Assembly (NCBI GenBank): GCA_023441805.1
Contig: JAEZNO010000005.1
Location: 1-37,400 of the forward strand
Direction of reading: 5' to 3'
DNA from: Bacteroidota bacterium
GTDB lineage: Bacteria; Bacteroidota; Bacteroidia; Bacteroidales; Lentimicrobiaceae
Length of the DNA: 37,400 nucleotides
Shown: piece by piece, positions 34,092-37,400 of the stretch
Layout: each line of letters begins with the position of its first letter
How positions within the stretch are numbered: position 1 is the stretch's first letter
Notes under the pieces: model-generated
Told to the model about the DNA's origin: nothing
Databases searched by the model: none
The model's input: the letters and a program-made list of their open reading frames with translations, nothing else
Position numbers and translations under genes: made by a program

Positions 34092-34520
34092 ATGTCACGA
34101 ATATTTCCTTTTTCAGAGGGAACCTCCATTGCTTTTAAAAGCATGGTTATTTTGTCATCATCTTATAGACCGTTAAGCATAGCAGTCATTTCAAAAGCCA
34201 TCAATTCAAGCCCTCATCATGTTGCAAAGGTTCTTCAGAAACTTGCGTTTGGTGGTTTTGTTCAATCCAAAGCAGGACCAAAAGGTGGCTTTTCAATCAA
34301 CAAAAGCATTCACCGGATTACACTTTTTGATATCTACCAATGCATTGAGGGGACAGAAAAACTGGAAAACCTGATAAACTTAAAGAGGCAAACAAATGAT
34401 CCAGGACCCGTTGAAAAGTTAACTATCGACATCTCATCTCACTTCATCACATTCCTAAAAAACCACAGTGTTGCGATGTATGCTAAGAAGCAAGTTCTTG
34501 CTGATCATTTTACTAATTAA
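34092..34520 (+). CDS. Rrf2 family transcriptional regulator without cluster cysteines
   Basis: A 142-residue winged-helix regulator of the Rrf2 family. The start at 34092 (MSRIFPFSEGTSIAFKSM) is chosen over the open frame at 33966, which would overlap typA. The HTH spans about 28-56 (LSIAVISKAINSSPHHVAKVLQKL) and the wing GPKGGF is at 62-67, the Rrf2 signature. Only one cysteine (C84) is present, so the three-Cys iron-sulfur site of IscR/NsrR-type members is missing; sensing must be by another means or lost. Divergent from typA. The next gene is the damaged PEGA-type lipoprotein. A second Rrf2 gene with cysteines lies 1.1 kb downstream. Confidence 0.88.
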   Translation: MSRIFPFSEGTSIAFKSMVILSSSYRPLSIAVISKAINSSPHHVAKVLQKLAFGGFVQSKAGPKGGFSINKSIHRITLFDIYQCIEGTEKLENLINLKRQTNDPGPVEKLTIDISSHFITFLKNHSVAMYAKKQVLADHFTN

Positions 34521-34571
34521 TTTGCTTAGTAAAATTTTATGGTTATTATTTAATACATTTAAATTTATCTT

Positions 34572-34579
34572 TATATTTG
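34572..34579 (+). promoter_or_regulatory. -7 promoter element of the PEGA-type gene
   Basis: TATATTTG matches TAnnTTTG and lies 20 bases before the ATG at 34600. No -33 TTTG was found at the expected distance. Confidence 0.55.
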
Positions 34580-34599
34580 TAATACTAAAACCAACCAAC

Positions 34600-35087
34600 A
34601 TGAGAAACTTTTTCAGATTAAGTTTATTAGTAATATCAATGGTGATATTATTACCCAATTGTGCTACAATTGTGAGTAGAACAAAGTATCCTGTTAAGAT
34701 TGTTTCTGAACCCTCAGGAGCAACTGTAAGATAACTGACAGGAAAGGAATTGAAATCTACAGAGGTGCGACCCCTGTTTTTCTTGATTTAAAATCAGCAG
34801 CCGGTTTCTTTACACCTGCGCGTTATCAGGTGAAATTTTCATTGAATGGATACGAAGAATCAGTTGTTTCAATCACAAGCAGATTAGATGGATGGTACTT
34901 TGGGAATATTTTATTAGGTGGGTTACTTGGTATGTTAATTATAGATCCTTTATCAGGTGCAATGTGGAAACTTGACCAGAAATATTTGAATGTTAATCTA
35001 ATTCCTCAATCTCAGGAGGCGTTGGGCATTATTAATATTAATGACTTGCCCGAAGAATACAAGCAATACTTGATAAGGATTAACTAG
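34600..35087 (+). pseudogene. PEGA-type lipoprotein gene broken by a frameshift
   Basis: The first frame (34600-34734) gives 44 residues with a lipoprotein signal ending NCATIVS (C21) and EPSGATVR, then a stop. The remainder of the protein continues one base back from 34731: ITDRKGIEIYRGATPVFLDL, then a long domain ending IININDLPEEYKQYLIRIN at 35087. Read across the shift, the product is about 162 residues: lipoprotein signal, a PEGA-like beta domain (about 30-90), a Gly/Leu-rich membrane-like helix (NILLGGLLGMLIIDPLSGA) and an acidic tail. One missing base near 34729-34731 explains it. The intact reading order supports a single original gene, with its own promoter and terminator. There is no slippery heptamer, so programmed frameshifting is unlikely; sequencing error remains possible. 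Confidence 0.75.
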
Positions 35088-35110
35088 AATTTTTATAATC
35101 TAAAAAAAGG

Positions 35111-35140
35111 AGGCTGTCTTAAAGGACGGCCTTATTTTTT
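35111..35140 (+). terminator. Terminator of the PEGA-type gene
   Basis: AGGCTGTCT (35111-35119) pairs with GGACGGCCT (35124-35132), two G-T pairs included, around TTAAA; T-run at 35135-35140. It is close in sequence to the terminator at 116-145. Confidence 0.85.
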
Positions 35141-35271
35141 CGTTTCATCGATTATATCGATTCGTTATCCTTATGACTCTTACAGGGGCAATTCATCAAG
35201 TTTTAGGAATACCATTTTTTCAGCGATAAGAAGTTTTTAATCTGAATTTACTGTACTGTTAAGTTATTAAA

Positions 35272-35311
35272 TCCACATTAAGTCCACATGAACTCCACAT
35301 AAAGTCCACAT
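35272..35311 (+). repeat. 11-bp phased array, four TCCACAT units
   Basis: TCCACAT starts at 35272, 35283, 35294 and 35305, exactly 11 bases apart, with four-base A/T/G-rich spacers (TAAG, GAAC, AAAG). It ends beside TGTGTACA. It lies about 260 bases upstream of the Rrf2-ferredoxin promoter and downstream of a terminator. Confidence 0.85.
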
Positions 35312-35567
35312 GTGTACATATATTTGTACAGATATTGATTAATTAATGTATAATCTATGTGCAATTTTTAATTTACAATTAAGACAAACGATAGTATCGT
35401 CATTTGGAGACAATCACTATTTTTTCATTTTGATTTAACGATATTGAAATGGTCACAACTTCGTTCAGCCAAACCCGGCATTTACAATCCCCTAATCTCT
35501 TTTTACTCTCTTTTCTGTCTTTTAGCAATCAATCTCTTGAAAGTATTCATGTAAATGTTGAAAAACA

Positions 35568-35598
35568 TTTGGAGGTAAGAATAGTATTTGTATATTTG
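35568..35598 (+). promoter_or_regulatory. Promoter of the Rrf2-ferredoxin operon
   Basis: TTTG (35568-35571) and TATATTTG (35591-35598) are exactly 19 bases apart, the full Bacteroidota consensus. The GTG start lies 23 bases downstream. Confidence 0.88.
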
Positions 35599-35621
35599 CG
35601 CATTCAAATACCGAATTTCCC

Positions 35622-36059
35622 GTGACGAAGATAATAAACATTTCAGAAGCAGCTTCACTTGCCGTTCATAGCATGGCAATGATAGTAAACAGCAAGGAAA
35701 TACTTAATGTTAATCAGATTGCTGATCGTACCAAAGCATCACGAAATCACTTGGCTAAGGTGATGCAGGTGCTGGTGAAAAACAATTATCTGAACTCCTC
35801 ACGCGGACCTAATGGCGGTTTCACTCTCAAAGCCGATCCCGCCAAAATCAGCCTGTTGCAGATATACGAATTAATGGATGGTGCTTTTCAGGGACACTAT
35901 TGTGGAATCAATGAAGAAAAGTGTCCTTTCGAAAATTGCGTCTTTGGGCCTATGCTCAATAAGTTCTCAGCCGACTTCCTCGAGTATCTGAGGAATAAGA
36001 AACTGTCAGATCTGATGCAGGAAGCCAGGTTGAAAGAGCCAATTTCTATTAATAAATAG
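35622..36059 (+). CDS. Rrf2 family transcriptional regulator with Cys ligands
   Basis: A 145-residue winged-helix regulator. GTG at 35622 is the start (MTKIINISEAASLAVHSM), 23 bases after a consensus promoter. The HTH is about 28-55 (NVNQIADRTKASRNHLAKVMQVL) and the wing RGPNGGF is at 61-67. C94, C101 and C106 (YCGINEEKCPFENC) are in the place of the [Fe-S] ligands of NsrR/IscR-type members, so redox or NO sensing is plausible. The downstream ferredoxin gene begins 52 bases later and is probably its operon partner and target. Autoregulation through the promoter region is likely for this family, though no operator could be confirmed. Confidence 0.9.
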   Translation: MTKIINISEAASLAVHSMAMIVNSKEILNVNQIADRTKASRNHLAKVMQVLVKNNYLNSSRGPNGGFTLKADPAKISLLQIYELMDGAFQGHYCGINEEKCPFENCVFGPMLNKFSADFLEYLRNKKLSDLMQEARLKEPISINK

Positions 36060-36111
36060 TTTGTTACTATACACCCGATATTCAAATCTCAATATTAAAT
36101 ATACACATTGA

Positions 36112-37062
36112 ATGAAAAGAACGATTATTAAGATTGACGAAGACCTATGTAACGGATGCGGCTTATGTGTGCCAAACTGTCATGAAGGAGCTTTGCAGGT
36201 AATTGATGGAAAAGTAAGGCTGATTAGCGACTTGTTTTGCGACGGGCTGGGAGCCTGCATCGGTCATTGCCCTGAAGGCGCAATAACTCTTGAAGAGCGT
36301 GAAGCAGAACCTTATGATGAAGTAAAAGTAATGGAAATGATGGTCCCGAAAGGACGTAACACTATCCTTGCGCATCTCGACCATTTACGTGAACACAACG
36401 AAACAGAACTACTCCGACAGGCAATTGATTATATCAAGAGTCACAACATAGATATGTCGCCAAAGGATTCAGATGTTAAGGTATCATCATTAAAACCGGG
36501 TGAATTGCTTAAAGATGTTTGGTCAGCTTCAAAGGCTAAGTCAGCAGGATCGGATTGTGGTGGTGGTTGCCCCGGCTCACGTGCCATGAGTTTCGATATA
36601 GATATGGATAAAGTTGCAAAGGAAAATGGTTCTTCATCGTATGAAGACGGAGAATCAAACTCAGGAGCAGATGCGCCGTCCGAGCTTCGCCAATGGCCGG
36701 TGCAGTTACATTTGCTCAACCCTATGGCAGGTTATTTCAAGAATGCCGATGTGTTGCTTGCCGCCGATTGTGTAGCATTTGCAATGGGCAATTTCCATAA
36801 CAAATTCCTGAAGGGCAAAACACTGGCCATCGCATGTCCAAAGCTGGATGCAAATAAGGAGTCGTACATTGAGAAGCTTACTGCAATGATTGACAACAGT
36901 TTCATAAACACGCTGAATGTGGTCATCATGGAAGTCCCATGTTGCTCCGGACTAGTTCAGATAGCCCAGATCGCCCGTCAACAGGCCTCGAGGCACATAC
37001 CGATAAAGAAAACGGTTATCAGCATTCAGGGCGAGTTGCTAAACGAAACTTGGTTGTCGTAA
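36112..37062 (+). CDS. Ferredoxin-type 4Fe-4S protein with C-terminal Cys-rich domain
   Basis: A 316-residue protein. The N-terminus is a 2[4Fe-4S] ferredoxin domain: first cluster C13, C16, C19, C23 (CNGCGLCVPNC) and second segment C43, C49, C53 (CDGLGACIGHCP), where the spacing is not the standard CxxCxxC. About 60-140 is helical. Further cysteines are C149 and C153 (CGGGCPGS), C220, C242 (ACPKLD) and C277/C278 (VPCCSG); these may carry another cluster or metal. The same architecture occurs in anaerobe ferredoxins. It lies 52 bases after the Rrf2 regulator gene, so control by that regulator is likely. Electron partner unknown. There is no clear terminator after it. Confidence 0.88.
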   Translation: MKRTIIKIDEDLCNGCGLCVPNCHEGALQVIDGKVRLISDLFCDGLGACIGHCPEGAITLEEREAEPYDEVKVMEMMVPKGRNTILAHLDHLREHNETELLRQAIDYIKSHNIDMSPKDSDVKVSSLKPGELLKDVWSASKAKSAGSDCGGGCPGSRAMSFDIDMDKVAKENGSSSYEDGESNSGADAPSELRQWPVQLHLLNPMAGYFKNADVLLAADCVAFAMGNFHNKFLKGKTLAIACPKLDANKESYIEKLTAMIDNSFINTLNVVIMEVPCCSGLVQIAQIARQQASRHIPIKKTVISIQGELLNETWLS

Positions 37063-37316
37063 TGATGAATGAATCTAATGATGAATAGTGAATGATGAAT
37101 AGTGAATTGACAATCCAACGCACAAGATCGACCCTTTTGGTATGAGAAGGCTAAAGGCAAAAGGCAAAAGCTTAAAGTAAAAAGGACTCGAACAGGTAAT
37201 AGAATTGACCCATGCGGGTATTGAAAGAAGGGTGATGGAACATTGGAACAATGGAACAATGAAACAATGGAACAATGTCAATGCCTGAAATACGTTGACC
37301 ATAAATGGTAAACGTA
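37063..37316. repeat. Spacer with several short tandem repeats
   Basis: It contains AATGATGAATAGTG twice in tandem (37077-37104), a 7-bp array of AGGCAAA-like units (37148-37171) and an 8-bp array of five TGGAACAA-like units (37236-37277). No coding frame is supported. It lies directly upstream of the transposase start. Confidence 0.75.
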
Positions 37317-37400
37317 ATGACAAAAGTAAACTATTTTGATTATGAACAAAGGGAGCGGCATAACCGCTCATTCAGTGAAGAATTTAAAAGAAATAAAGTC
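37317..37400 (+). mobile_element. Start of an IS3-type transposase (OrfA), cut by the window edge
   Basis: ATG at 37317 opens a frame running off the window after 28 codons. It begins MTKVNYFDYEQRERHNRSF and ends SEEFKRNKV. The RSFSEEFKRNKV block is the usual start of the HTH (Tnp_8/InsE-like) domain of IS3-family OrfA transposases. The element ends are not visible; ACCATAAATGGT (37299-37310) is a short palindrome near its start. Only the N-terminus is present, so the family and completeness are uncertain. Confidence 0.7.

Larger units (their letters stand above)
35088..35621. other. Intergenic, holds a terminator, an 11-bp array and a consensus promoter
   Basis: No coding frame is supported. 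It contains the terminator at 35111-35140, the 11-bp phased array at 35272-35311, two TGTACA palindromes 12 bases apart (35313-35318 and 35325-35330) and the promoter at 35568-35598. Confidence 0.6.

Noticed and set aside
34725..34740. Programmed -1 frameshifting in the PEGA-type gene
   Set aside because: No X-XXY-YYZ slippery heptamer and no stable downstream hairpin were seen; mutation or sequencing error is simpler.

Overview
The window is chromosomal DNA from a member of the Bacteroidota, most likely a Bacteroidales/Marinilabiliales-type organism. The evidence is convergent. Several intergenic regions carry the Bacteroidota primary-sigma promoter form TTTG-N19/20-TAnnTTTG. Two secreted proteins end in type IX secretion (T9SS) type A sorting domains. 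An OmpA/TPR/PD40 protein has the PorE architecture, and Omp28-like, DUF4142 and LEA-type-2 lipoprotein families are present. GC content looks moderate and intergenic DNA is AT-rich. Fe-type superoxide dismutase, Rrf2 regulators and a large ferredoxin fit an anaerobe or oxygen-tolerant anaerobe. I could run no database search; family names come from motifs read in the sequence.

Region by region. (1) 1-4460: a stress-type cluster of an ECF sigma factor, a DUF4142 lipoprotein, three small proteins and a low-complexity secreted protein with an unusual Shine-Dalgarno. (2) 4485-7371: a LolD-like ATPase followed by a large TPR/coiled-coil exported protein. (3) 7492-13010: a class V aminotransferase overlapping tail to tail with a membrane metallophosphoesterase, then a copper-type P1B ATPase with four tandem heavy-metal-binding domains. 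(4) 13100-14664: tRNA-Pro and tRNA-Ser in one operon, an orphan response regulator, tRNA-Arg, and intergenic DNA dense in inverted and 11-bp phased repeats. (5) 14695-16772: a lipid A-type acyltransferase overlapping an MFS exporter. (6) 16834-30361, all on the minus strand: two tandem Omp28/thioredoxin-like T9SS cargo proteins, SOD, peptidase E, a TPR protein, a PorE-like OmpA protein, a propeller-like secreted protein, FolD and Ffh. (7) 30362-31203: a gene-poor stretch holding a truncated AbiEi-type antitoxin remnant with an intact promoter. (8) 31204-33985: a TerB-like protein, an LEA-like lipoprotein and TypA. (9) 34092-37062: two Rrf2 regulators, a frameshifted PEGA-type lipoprotein gene and an Rrf2-ferredoxin operon. 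(10) From 37317 to the end of the window: the first 28 codons of an IS3-type transposase.

Working together: lolD-TPR, the PorE-like/TPR pair and the two T9SS cargo proteins all concern the cell envelope and protein export. SOD, the Rrf2/ferredoxin operon and the copper ATPase concern redox and metal stress. The most unusual signal is non-coding: three intergenic arrays (13673-13764, 30892-30931, 35272-35311) in which a short core recurs with an exact 11-bp period, one turn of the helix. The first is organised as a dyad. I do not recognise them as a described element.
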